Shown: positions 41,822 to 50,047 of the stretch, in pieces
How positions within the stretch are numbered: position 1 is the first letter of the stretch
How the letters are laid out: the number at the start of each line of letters is the position of its first letter
NCBI GenBank assembly: GCA_023417315.1
Contig: JAEZFW010000065.1
Coordinates: 1 to 64,000 of the forward strand
Length of the DNA stretch: 64,000 nucleotides
Direction of reading: 5' to 3'
Origin: Pseudomonadota bacterium
GTDB taxonomy: Bacteria; Pseudomonadota; Gammaproteobacteria; Steroidobacterales; Steroidobacteraceae
Notes under the pieces: model-generated
Told to the model about the DNA's origin: nothing
The model's database searches: none
What the model saw: the letters and a program-made list of their open reading frames with translations, nothing else
Translations under genes and position numbers: made by a program

Positions 41822-42763
41822 ATGGCGCATGCGCTGATCGATCCGGGCGCTGAGCGGGAGGCCGCACCACCGCACCAACTGAATGTACCGGAGAGCGTTC
41901 CAGACATTCTCTATGTCATGGGAACCGGGCGAAGCGGCACGACGATACTCGAAGTGCTGCTCACGAACTCGGAGGGTGTGACGGGGAGCGGCGAGCTGAA
42001 GCACATCTTCAGAGACGGATTCGTGCGCGACATCCAATGCTCGTGCGGGAAGGCGACGCACGAATGTGCGCTGTGGTCGGAAGTGCTCAAACACTCGAGC
42101 TGGTCGCACGAAGAGTGTGCCGAGCATGCCCGCACGATCGAGCGACTCGAGGGGCATCGCGCGTTTCCGAGCGTATTTCTGGGTACCGCGGATAAAGGTT
42201 CGGTCGAACGTCATCGAGAGACAACGACACAGATTTTTCGCTCAATCCGTCGGGTCACACGCGCAGACCTGGTGGTGGATTCATCCAAGTATCCATCGCG
42301 GGCGCTGCTGCTCGATCGCGCCTTTCCAGGCAAGGTGCGCGTGCTGTGTTTGACCCGCTCGGCGCAGGGCCTCCTCGCAGCTTTCCGCAAGCAGAACGAC
42401 GGCGAGCAGCGACCGAAGAGCACATGGGCGGCGTCGGCCTATTATCTGTATGTTCTCTTTTGCATGCGCCTCGTAAGGGCGAAGCTCAAAGACCGCTGCT
42501 TCGTGATCCGTTTCGAGGATCTCAACCGTGACCCGATCGCCGCGCTCACGGCCATCGAAGCCTGGAGCGGCTATTCGTTCGCGAGATCGAAAGCGAAGAT
42601 CGCTGCAGGTGAGTACTTCGATGTCGGACACATCGTGACTGGCAATCGTCTGCGTAAGAAGGGTCGCGTGCAGTTCGACCCATCATCGTCATCGAAAGGC
42701 AAGACGGGACGCACGGTGATTGCGGGCTTGCTGGAAACGTACCGCAAAGTCTTAGGATTCTGA
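41822..42763 (+). CDS. Sulfotransferase family protein
   Basis: A 313-aa cytosolic or membrane-associated enzyme that should move sulfate from PAPS to a sugar. The 5'-phosphosulfate loop is GTGRSGTTILEVLL near residue 40. The 3'-phosphate region fits VVDSSKYPSRALLLDR and VLCLTRSAQGLLAAF. A conserved FVIRFEDLNRDP follows, as in related families. ATG 41822 is supported by GGGAGG 8 bases upstream; GTG 41804 is an in-frame alternative. Fourth-position donors such as PAPS synthesis genes are not in the window. It suggests sulfate ester decoration of the EPS. Confidence 0.85.
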   Translation: MAHALIDPGAEREAAPPHQLNVPESVPDILYVMGTGRSGTTILEVLLTNSEGVTGSGELKHIFRDGFVRDIQCSCGKATHECALWSEVLKHSSWSHEECAEHARTIERLEGHRAFPSVFLGTADKGSVERHRETTTQIFRSIRRVTRADLVVDSSKYPSRALLLDRAFPGKVRVLCLTRSAQGLLAAFRKQNDGEQRPKSTWAASAYYLYVLFCMRLVRAKLKDRCFVIRFEDLNRDPIAALTAIEAWSGYSFARSKAKIAAGEYFDVGHIVTGNRLRKKGRVQFDPSSSSKGKTGRTVIAGLLETYRKVLGF

Positions 42764-43945
42764 ATGACAGCTGCGAGCTCTTCTGCTGCCGGCGTGATCG
42801 TCATGCTGGGCATCCACCCGAAATCGAAGGAGAAGGGCGGGATCTCCACGGTCGTCGATGTGTATCGCGAGGCCGGCTTGTTTTCGCGCTGGCCGATTCA
42901 TTACATCGGCACGGTGATGTCGGGGTCCGCGTTGCAGAAGGTGCGCGTGTGTGCTGCCGCGCTGGCAGAGTTCGCCGGCCTGCTCGTGCGCGGCAGGATG
43001 CAGCTGCTGCACGCGCAAACATCCTCACGCGCGAGCTTCTGGCGTAAGTCGCTCTTCATCTTGCTCGCGCTTGCGGCGCGCAGGCCTGTGATCGTGCATA
43101 TGCACGGCTCCGAGTTCGAAGAGTTCTATCGCAAAGAGTGCGGGCCCCTGCGCCGGCAGTATGTGAGCTGGATTCTGAATCACGTATCACGCGTGGTCGT
43201 CCTGTCTTCTCAGTGGGCAGCCTTCGTTCAGGGGATCGCGCCTAGGGCGCATGTCGTACGCATCTTCAATCCGATCTGTTTGCCGTCACGCGATGCGGGC
43301 GCCTCGGTAAAGAAGGATCCACACGGATTGCTGTTCCTCGGACGTTTCGGGCGACGCAAAGGCATCTTCGATCTCCTGCAGGCGATGGCGATCGTGAGGC
43401 GCAGCGAGCCGAGCGCGATCTTGCGCTGTGGCGGAGACGGCGATATCGCCGGCGTCGAGCGTCAAATCGCCGAGCTGGGATTGACGGGCTGTGTCGAGGT
43501 GCTCGGCTGGGTGAGCGGCGCACGAAAGCAACACGAGCTCGCTCGCGCTTCGGTGTATGTATTGCCTTCGTACGCGGAAGGATTGCCCATGGGCATTCTG
43601 GAGGCGATGGCCGCTGGTCTTCCCACCGTGTCGACGACGATTGGAGGCATCCCGGATGCCATCGACGAGGGCGTCGACGGTTTCTTGATTCCACCGGGAG
43701 ATGTCGAAGCGCTCGCGGACAGGATCGTTCGCCTTCTGCAGGATCCCGCGCTTCGCTCGCAGATGGCGGCAATCGCTCGAGAAAAGGCAATCGCGCGCTT
43801 CGGCGCGGATCAGGTGATTGCACAGGTCGAAGATCTGTATCGCACCCTCGGTGCTCGTCCGCGAGACCGCGGGCCTCAGGCGCAGCTCGAAACACGGTCC
43901 CCGCAAACGCACGCTTCACCATGCAATCCATCAGCTGGTACGTAA
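42764..43945 (+). CDS. Glycosyltransferase family 4 protein
   Basis: A 393-aa GT4 enzyme. It starts with VIVMLGIHPKSKEKGGISTV, then has VHMHGSEFEEFY, GLLFLGRFGRRKGIFDLLQA and SYAEGLPMGILEAMAAGLPT, the last holding the EX7E motif. The ATG directly follows the sulfotransferase stop. Its last 25 bases overlap the start of the heparinase-like gene. The C-terminal tail (RPRDRGPQAQLETRSPQ) is probably disordered. Confidence 0.88.
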   Translation: MTAASSSAAGVIVMLGIHPKSKEKGGISTVVDVYREAGLFSRWPIHYIGTVMSGSALQKVRVCAAALAEFAGLLVRGRMQLLHAQTSSRASFWRKSLFILLALAARRPVIVHMHGSEFEEFYRKECGPLRRQYVSWILNHVSRVVVLSSQWAAFVQGIAPRAHVVRIFNPICLPSRDAGASVKKDPHGLLFLGRFGRRKGIFDLLQAMAIVRRSEPSAILRCGGDGDIAGVERQIAELGLTGCVEVLGWVSGARKQHELARASVYVLPSYAEGLPMGILEAMAAGLPTVSTTIGGIPDAIDEGVDGFLIPPGDVEALADRIVRLLQDPALRSQMAAIAREKAIARFGADQVIAQVEDLYRTLGARPRDRGPQAQLETRSPQTHASPCNPSAGT

Positions 43946-45954
43946 ACCGACTCGGACGCATGTCTGCTTCCGAGCTCGCGTACCGGCTCGGGCAAGCTGC
44001 GCGATCGACGCACGATCGTATTGCGAAGACCCACGAAGCGGCGGTGCCAACGCCAAGAGTGGGGCACACGAATCCAGCATATATCCATGTCCCGAGTGGC
44101 ATCGATGCGAGCGCGTACATCGTGGCTGCGGACCGCATTCTCGCGGGGCGGTATTCGCTGTTCCAGCTCGATGAGGTCGAGCTTGGGTCTCCGCCCGAGT
44201 GGAATCGAGATCCGCTCACTGGAAAGCGAGCACCGCTGCAACCCGCGGGTTCGCTCGACTATCGCGACGAACGTCTCGTCGGGAACATCAAGTATTTGTG
44301 GGAGCCGAACCGGCACTTGCACATTCCCACGCTCGCGCAGGCGTACGTGCTGACCGGCAGCCGGCACTATGCAGATGCACTGAGGAGCCACATCGATTCC
44401 TGGATAGAGCAGTGTCCGCCGGGCAAAGGTGCGAACTGGTGCAGCTCGCTCGAGCTGGGCATTCGATTGATCAACTGGAGCATTGCGTGGCAACTGTTGG
44501 GCGGGTACGGCTCGCCGCTATTCGCAGACGCAGACGGACGCGCGTTCAGAGAGCGCTGGCTGCAATCGATTTATCGCCACGCAAGAGCGATCGTGCGCAA
44601 GCTCTCACGGTTCTCCTCCGCAAACAATCATTTGATCGGCGAGGCCGCTGGTGTCTACATTGCATCCACCACCTGGAATTACTGGCCGCAGCTGCGTGCG
44701 TGGGGCCTGGAATGCAAGGAGATACTGGCGCAAGAGGCGCTCGTGCAGAATGCGGAGGATGGTGGGAATCGAGAGCAGGCATTCTCATATCAGCAGTTCG
44801 TCTTGGATTTTCTCCTGCTAGCAGGGCTCGCCGCGCGCGCAGCGCGTGAGGATTTCGCACCCGACTACTGGCAGCGCATCGAGTCCATGATGGAGTTCCT
44901 GGCGGCCATGATGGACGTCCGAGGCAACGTGCCGATGATCGGCGATGCGGATGACGGGTATGTCGTGCGGCTGTCGCCAGGCTGCGGGCTACGGGTTCCG
45001 GACGACGGGCCCGAATGTGAGACAGACGTGTTGAGCGAGAACTATCGTTCTCTTCTCGCAACCGGCGCCGTGCTCTTCAAGCGAGCGGACTTTGCAAGGA
45101 AGGTGCATCGTGTCGACGACAAGACGCGGTGGTTACTCCCAGCCGAGCGCTTGGAGGATTTCACGCGATTGGCAAGCTCTCGAGGACCTGCGATCGCGCG
45201 GCGTGAGTTTCCGCAGTCAGGCTACTACGTCCTCGGCTCGCAGTTCGATACGCGCGACGAGGTGCGGATGATCGTCGATGCGGGACCGCTCGGCTACTTG
45301 AGCATCGCAGCGCACGGACACGCGGATGCGCTCAGCATCGTGCTGAATGTCGGCGGCGAAGAAGTGCTCGTCGATCCGGGCACGTACGCGTATCACACTG
45401 AGCCCGAGTGGCGGCGCTACTTCCGCAGCACTCGCGCGCACAACACCGTGCTCGTCGACGATCTGGATCAATCCACGCAAAGCGGCAATTTCATGTGGTC
45501 TCGTCATGCGATCGCGCGCTGTCTTCATTTCGGAGAGCAGGGCGCGACCCAGCGCTTCTTGGGAGAGCATGACGGCTACAGCTCTCTGCGCGAGCCGATC
45601 GAGCATCAGCGCGAGATCCTGTACGACACCGTGCAGCATGTCTTCACGATCAAGGACATCTTGGAAGGCGCCGGAACGCATGAGGTCTGTCAGCATTGGC
45701 ACATCTCCGAGCGTGTCGAGCCCGCGGTTCGCGAGGACGAGATCTGCGTCACGACCAAGCGCCATCGCATTCGGATCGTTCCACAAGCACCGCCCGTGCA
45801 CGTTCGAAGTCATCGCGGGGGAACGGCGGAAGAGGGTGGCTGGATCTCGCGCGGCTTCGGCCGCAAAGAGCCGATCACGACTGTGGCTTGGCATCATGTC
45901 GCGCAGGATCGGACGATTCTGACTACATATATATATGTAGAGCCAAGAGAATAA
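43921..45954 (+). CDS. Heparinase II/III-family polysaccharide lyase-like protein
   Basis: A 677-aa protein with the two-domain family layout. An N-terminal alpha/alpha toroid (about 60-370) has NRHLHIPTLAQAYVLTG, NWCSSLELGIRLINW and SSANNHLIGEAAGVY with the Asn-His pair used in catalysis. A C-terminal beta-sandwich (about 390-670) has AAHGHADALSIVL and VDPGTYAYH. No signal peptide is seen, which is common for these EPS-linked members. It should cleave or modify a uronate-containing chain, or act in the periplasm if exported by another route. Last gene of the operon; a hairpin follows. Confidence 0.87.
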   Translation: MQSISWYVNRLGRMSASELAYRLGQAARSTHDRIAKTHEAAVPTPRVGHTNPAYIHVPSGIDASAYIVAADRILAGRYSLFQLDEVELGSPPEWNRDPLTGKRAPLQPAGSLDYRDERLVGNIKYLWEPNRHLHIPTLAQAYVLTGSRHYADALRSHIDSWIEQCPPGKGANWCSSLELGIRLINWSIAWQLLGGYGSPLFADADGRAFRERWLQSIYRHARAIVRKLSRFSSANNHLIGEAAGVYIASTTWNYWPQLRAWGLECKEILAQEALVQNAEDGGNREQAFSYQQFVLDFLLLAGLAARAAREDFAPDYWQRIESMMEFLAAMMDVRGNVPMIGDADDGYVVRLSPGCGLRVPDDGPECETDVLSENYRSLLATGAVLFKRADFARKVHRVDDKTRWLLPAERLEDFTRLASSRGPAIARREFPQSGYYVLGSQFDTRDEVRMIVDAGPLGYLSIAAHGHADALSIVLNVGGEEVLVDPGTYAYHTEPEWRRYFRSTRAHNTVLVDDLDQSTQSGNFMWSRHAIARCLHFGEQGATQRFLGEHDGYSSLREPIEHQREILYDTVQHVFTIKDILEGAGTHEVCQHWHISERVEPAVREDEICVTTKRHRIRIVPQAPPVHVRSHRGGTAEEGGWISRGFGRKEPITTVAWHHVAQDRTILTTYIYVEPRE

Positions 45955-45964
45955 GGCGGTCTGG

Positions 45965-45986
45965 GGCTTGGCGTGTGCGCCAAGCC
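45965..45986 (+). terminator. Hairpin after the EPS operon, possible terminator
   Basis: A perfect 9-bp stem (45965-45973 with 45978-45986) with the 4-base loop TGTG begins 11 bases after the heparinase stop. There is no T-run, so termination is a guess; it may protect the 3' end. Confidence 0.45.
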
Positions 45987-46149
45987 TCGGCAGGAAGGCC
46001 TATCGGCAAGGGGCCTGCGGCGCGGCTATAACCGCTGACCTCGGCGGCGGAGCCTTAGCGGCAGGGACAGAAAGCCGCCTCTGAGCGCAATGCCGGCTAG
46101 AATGTCCGTCCGAGTCGCCTCCTAAGCGGTTTCACACCTGCCCGCCTCC

Positions 46150-47082
46150 ATGCCTGAGCTCCAGTCCGCCACCGACGTTTTGATGATTCGGCCCGTGCGG
46201 TTCACGGGCAATCCTCAGACCTCAGCGTCGAATGTCTTCCAGCAGCTTGGTGCGCTGTCAGACGATGAGGCGCAGCGATTGGCGCTCGCGGAGTTCGATG
46301 CGCTTGCGAGCGCGCTCATCGATGCAGGCGTCGGTGTGCATGTGATCGAAGACACGCTCGAGCCGCACACGCCAGACAGCATCTTCCCGAACAACTGGGC
46401 GAGCTTTCATGCGGACGGTACCGTCGTGCTTTATCCGATGCTCGCCCCCAATCGACGCGCGGAGCGCCGCGCAGATATTCTCGAGCAGTTGAGCGCGCGC
46501 AACGGATTCTTCGCTTCGCGGATCCTCGATCTCACGCATCACGAGCACGATGAGAAATTCCTCGAAGGCACCGGCAGCCTCGTGCTCGACCGCGCGAACC
46601 GCATCGCGTACGCGTGTGTCTCCGCACGGACGGATCTCGATGTGCTCGGCGATTTCGCTCAGCAGCTCGATTACGAGATCGTCGCATTCGAGGCGCAGGA
46701 CGCGAACGGCTTTCCGATCTATCACACGAACGTTCTCATGTCGGTGGGTACCGGCTTCGCGGCAGTGTGCTCGGCGTCCATTCGCGAGAACGCACGTGGC
46801 GCGGTGCTGGACATGTTGCGGTCGACAGGGCATGAGCTGCTCGAGCTGAGCTACGAACAAATGCACGCGTTCGCGGGAAACATGCTCGAGCTGCGCACGC
46901 ACGATGGCACAGCCGTCATCGCGATGTCTCAACGCGCTTTCGAGTCCCTCACCCCCGACCAGCGCACCTTCCTAGAACGGCATGCCGCTCGCATCCTGAG
47001 CATTCCTATTCCAACTATCGAGACGCTCGGCGGCGGCAGCGTGCGTTGTATGTTGGCGGAAGTGGCGCTTCCGAGGAAGTGA
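46150..47082 (+). CDS. ctlX: CtlX-like citrulline/arginine deiminase-superfamily hydrolase
   Basis: A 310-aa amidinotransferase-fold (pentein) enzyme. Features are MIRPVRFTGNPQT, a substrate-binding TPDSIFPNNWASFH, the EGTGSLVLDR segment, YHTNVLMSVG with the catalytic His, and the nucleophile Cys near the end in GGGSVRCMLAEV. Members are annotated as citrulline utilisation hydrolases or arginine deiminase-related proteins; the exact substrate is not certain. A TAGAAT -10-like box lies at 46108-46113. Its stop codon is the first TGA of a heptad repeat. No functional link to the EPS locus is evident. Confidence 0.82.
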   Translation: MPELQSATDVLMIRPVRFTGNPQTSASNVFQQLGALSDDEAQRLALAEFDALASALIDAGVGVHVIEDTLEPHTPDSIFPNNWASFHADGTVVLYPMLAPNRRAERRADILEQLSARNGFFASRILDLTHHEHDEKFLEGTGSLVLDRANRIAYACVSARTDLDVLGDFAQQLDYEIVAFEAQDANGFPIYHTNVLMSVGTGFAAVCSASIRENARGAVLDMLRSTGHELLELSYEQMHAFAGNMLELRTHDGTAVIAMSQRAFESLTPDQRTFLERHAARILSIPIPTIETLGGGSVRCMLAEVALPRK

Positions 47083-47218
47083 CGAGTGACGAGTGACGGG
47101 TGAGGAGCAAGACGGCCCGGCGGCCGCTGGCTGTTGCCTCCCCGTGATGCGCGTTGATCGACGCCCCGAGTGCGCAGCCTCTTTTCTTCCTCGTCACTCG
47201 TCACCCGTCACCCGTCAC
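47079..47218. repeat. Heptad inverted repeat between ctlX and plsY
   Basis: Left units start at 47079, 47086 and 47093 (GTGACGA, GTGACGA, GTGACGG), with GTGAGGA at 47100. Right units TCGTCAC or CCGTCAC start at 47191, 47198, 47205 and 47212. The arms are reverse complements. TGA occurs at 47080, 47087 and 47094, covering all three frames. The first one is the ctlX stop. Confidence 0.8.
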
Positions 47219-47235
47219 CATTACAATTCGCTCCT

Positions 47236-47880
47236 ATGCTCGAGCTCGCCGTCAAAACCTTGATCGCCTATCTACTCGGGGCGCTGCTTGGCAGTCTGAT
47301 CGTAGGGCGAGTGCGTGGTGGGGTCGACATACGAACGATGGGCAGCGGGAATGCGGGCGGTACGAATGCGTTGCGAACGCAGGGTCCGATGTTTGCGCTG
47401 TGGGTCATGGCGATCGACATAGGCAAAGGGTGGCTCGCGGCAGGAGTGCTTCCGCGTGTTCCGATCCCGGGTGTCGGCATCGACCCGACCATCGCGCGTG
47501 ATTGGCTGGCGGTCGCTTGCGCGACCGCCGTGGTTGTCGGGCACGTGTTCCCGGTGTGGTACGGGTTTCGAGGAGGCAAGGGGGCAGCAACGCTCGTCGG
47601 CGTCTTGGCGGGACTGCAACCGGTTGCGCTCGTTCCGGTGCTTCTCGCGTGGTTGCTCGTCGTGATGGCCTCGGGATTCGTCGGCCTCGCGACGATGCTT
47701 GCATGCGTCGCCTTCGTGCTCTTCCTGCTCGGGTTCGAACAGTATTCGTCTCAAGCGCTGCTGACTTTCGGTGTTGCCATGACCGCGTTCGTGCTTTACA
47801 CGCATCGGGCAAACATCGGTCGTATGCGCGCCGGCACCGAGAATCGTGCGCAGCGCCTCTGGCTGCTGAGGCCGCGCTGA
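47236..47880 (+). CDS. plsY: Glycerol-3-phosphate acyltransferase PlsY
   Basis: A 214-aa membrane enzyme that acylates glycerol-3-phosphate with acyl-phosphate, the first step of phospholipid synthesis. It has four or five helices and the family motifs GSGNAGGTNALR (motif 1), GFRGGKGAATLVG (motif 2) and a final THRANIGRMRAGTENR. ATG 47236 is chosen from the family N terminus; the frame is open upstream through the repeat. Spaced 3 bases from birA. Confidence 0.93.
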   Translation: MLELAVKTLIAYLLGALLGSLIVGRVRGGVDIRTMGSGNAGGTNALRTQGPMFALWVMAIDIGKGWLAAGVLPRVPIPGVGIDPTIARDWLAVACATAVVVGHVFPVWYGFRGGKGAATLVGVLAGLQPVALVPVLLAWLLVVMASGFVGLATMLACVAFVLFLLGFEQYSSQALLTFGVAMTAFVLYTHRANIGRMRAGTENRAQRLWLLRPR

Positions 47881-47883
47881 TCC

Positions 47884-48918
47884 ATGCGCACGAAAACACA
47901 CGGTGCTCACAGCGACAAGCGCCGGCGACGTTTGCTCGGGCTCCTTGCGGACGGGGAATTCCACTCGGGACAGAAGCTCGCTGGAAAGCTGCGGGTTTCC
48001 AGAGCGGGCGTATGGAAGCTCGTGCAGACCTTGCGGGCCCTCGGCATCGAGATCGAGTCCGTTCCGCGGCAAGGCTATCGCATGCCGCGTCCGGTGGACC
48101 TCCTTGCTCGCGAGCGCATTCTCGATGCGCTCCCTTTTGAGGTGCGCGATGCGCTTGCGCAGCTCGAGGTCTTGCTCAGCACGGATTCGACGAATCGGTA
48201 TGTGAGCGATCTCGAGACAGCGCCCGAGGCTGGCAGTGCTCAAGTATGTGTGACCGAGCTGCAGACTGCGGGTCGAGGGCGCAGAGGCCGCAGCTGGGTT
48301 GCGCCGTTTGGGAGTGGGATCTGCTTCTCGATGGGATGGCAGTTCGCTGAGGTGCCGCCCACCTTCTCGGCATTGGGTCTTGCCGTCGGCGTGGCAGCTG
48401 TGCGCGCGATCGAGCGGTTCGGCGCGCAGAACGTTGGGCTCAAGTGGCCGAACGATCTATCTTGGCAGGGTCGCAAGCTCGGCGGCATTCTCGTCGAGAT
48501 GCGCGGCGAATCTTCCGGCCCGACACAGGTGATCATCGGCATCGGCATCAACATGCGTATGCCCGCAGCCATACGTCTGGAGCTGGCCGAGCGGCAAGCT
48601 GTGCTCGTATCCGATGTGCATGAGATTTTGCGCGAGCGCACGCCGACACGGAATCTGCTCATCGGTGCACTGATCGAAGAGCTTCTCGCAATGCTGACGG
48701 TCTTCGCGAGAGACGGGTTTGCGCCCTTCGCCGAACAATGGCGCGCTCTCGATGTGCTCCAACACGCGAACGTGAAGATCCTGGCTGGCAACAGCACCGT
48801 GCATGGCGTCGCACGCGGCGTAGACGACGATGGCGCATTGCTCGTCGATGTCGACGGCGAGCTCAAGCGCTTCGTCTCGGGTGAGGTCAGCGTGCGTAGC
48901 GCGGGGAGCGCGCGGTGA
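47884..48918 (+). CDS. birA: Bifunctional biotin-protein ligase / biotin operon repressor BirA
   Basis: A 344-aa BirA with an N-terminal winged helix (LLGLLADGEFHSGQKLAGKL, then VSRAGVWKLVQTLR), so it can act as a repressor as well as a ligase. The catalytic domain has LQTAGRGRRGRSWVAPFGSG, the biotinyl-AMP loop, and LKWPNDLSWQGRKLGGILVE. The C-terminal SH3-like domain follows. It starts 3 bases after plsY, and coaX follows 166 bp later. The stop TGA is the first TGA of a heptad repeat. Confidence 0.94.
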   Translation: MRTKTHGAHSDKRRRRLLGLLADGEFHSGQKLAGKLRVSRAGVWKLVQTLRALGIEIESVPRQGYRMPRPVDLLARERILDALPFEVRDALAQLEVLLSTDSTNRYVSDLETAPEAGSAQVCVTELQTAGRGRRGRSWVAPFGSGICFSMGWQFAEVPPTFSALGLAVGVAAVRAIERFGAQNVGLKWPNDLSWQGRKLGGILVEMRGESSGPTQVIIGIGINMRMPAAIRLELAERQAVLVSDVHEILRERTPTRNLLIGALIEELLAMLTVFARDGFAPFAEQWRALDVLQHANVKILAGNSTVHGVARGVDDDGALLVDVDGELKRFVSGEVSVRSAGSAR

Positions 48919-49079
48919 GCGGCGAACGGCGAACGGCGAACGGTGCAAGAGCCATCCTATCCCGCCGTTTCCACATGCTATCTCGTCCTATTCCCTCCCT
49001 CGCTACACTGTACGGTTGCGGCTGTTCGTCCCTGGATTCTGCTCCTCGCACCGTCCGCCGTTCGCTGTTCACCGTTCAC
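48915..49079. repeat. Heptad inverted repeat between birA and coaX
   Basis: Left units GTGAGCG then GCGAACG three times start at 48915, 48922, 48929 and 48936. Right units CGTCCGC, CGTTCGC, TGTTCAC and CGTTCAC start at 49052, 49059, 49066 and 49073. The arms are approximately complementary. The right arm ends 5 bases before the coaX ATG and could sequester its ribosome binding site. Confidence 0.75.
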
Positions 49080-49084
49080 CTCTC

Positions 49085-49843
49085 ATGATTCTCCTCATCG
49101 ACATCGGCAATACGCGGCTCAAGTGGGCAGAGCTCCGGGAAGGGCAGTTGTCGCCGCAATCCGCGTTAGGTCACGCAAGCGCCGATCGGATCGGGCTGTT
49201 CGAGGACATGTTGCGCTCCTCAGATGCACCGGAACGAGCTCTCATCTCTAATGTGGGCGGCCGGGAGATCGGTGACGCATGCGCGACGGCGATTCGCGAG
49301 CGCTGGGGAATCGCGCCTGAAATCGTCGTCGCGACTTCGCGAGCCGCAGGCGTGACGAATGCGTATCGCGAGCCTGACAAACTCGGCGTCGATCGCTGGC
49401 TCGCCGTGATCGCCGCGCACTCGCGACAACAGGGGCCTGCTTGCGTGGTAAGCGTGGGCACCGCGATGACAATCGACGGAATCGATGCAGCCGGACGTCA
49501 TTTGGGCGGTGTGATCGTGCCAGGGCCGCAATTGATGGTGGCAAGTCTCCTGAGCAACACGAGCGAGATCGCCGGGCGCATGAGCGATTCCGACAGCGCC
49601 CGATCTGTATTTGCGAACCATACAAAAGGCGCAGTGGTGCAAGGGTGCGCGCATGCGCTTGCTGGTTTAGTCGACAGAGCGGTGGCCGAGATGCAGCGGA
49701 CGCTCGGTGTGCAACCGAAACTCCTGTTGACGGGCGGCGCCAGCGAGGCGATCGCGCCGCTCATCGGAGTGCACGAGGTCATTCCCGATCTCGTGCTCCG
49801 CGGCTTGGCTGTCCTGGCGAATCCGAACGCCGCAGCCCGCTGA
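49085..49843 (+). CDS. coaX: Type III pantothenate kinase CoaX
   Basis: A 252-aa enzyme for the first step of coenzyme A synthesis. The N-terminal phosphate loop is LLIDIGNTRLKWAELREG, followed by PDKLGVDRWLAVIAA for pantothenate and VVSVGTAMTIDGID. The C-terminal half is an ASKHA-fold second domain (LLTGGASEAIAPLIG). Small size without the extra helices is typical. ATG 49085 is the family start; the frame is open further upstream across the repeat. Confidence 0.94.
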   Translation: MILLIDIGNTRLKWAELREGQLSPQSALGHASADRIGLFEDMLRSSDAPERALISNVGGREIGDACATAIRERWGIAPEIVVATSRAAGVTNAYREPDKLGVDRWLAVIAAHSRQQGPACVVSVGTAMTIDGIDAAGRHLGGVIVPGPQLMVASLLSNTSEIAGRMSDSDSARSVFANHTKGAVVQGCAHALAGLVDRAVAEMQRTLGVQPKLLLTGGASEAIAPLIGVHEVIPDLVLRGLAVLANPNAAAR

Positions 49844-50047
49844 GTCATTTCTGCCTTTCTAGTTCACACGACGGAACTTCGATCGAGTGCCTCTTAGCGA
49901 TGCCATTGGGCCTTAGGCCAATGTGCAATCCGAGTGTGCAATGCACTTGCCTCGTCGGAGAAATCTCGGTGGCTTCGGGGCCAATTGTTGACGCCGACTG
50001 ACGACGTGAGTATTCGCTGGACTGCGAAGACGACGATGGAGAAGCTC

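Noticed and set aside
6602..45954. Exosortase/PEP-CTERM system, suggested by the EPS gene set.
   Set aside because: No exosortase gene and no PEP-CTERM tail are visible in the window.
49905..49922. Imperfect dyad ATTGG...CCAAT before the GH3 gene.
   Set aside because: The halves need a bulge and leave no loop. It may be a protein site but there is not enough evidence to call it.
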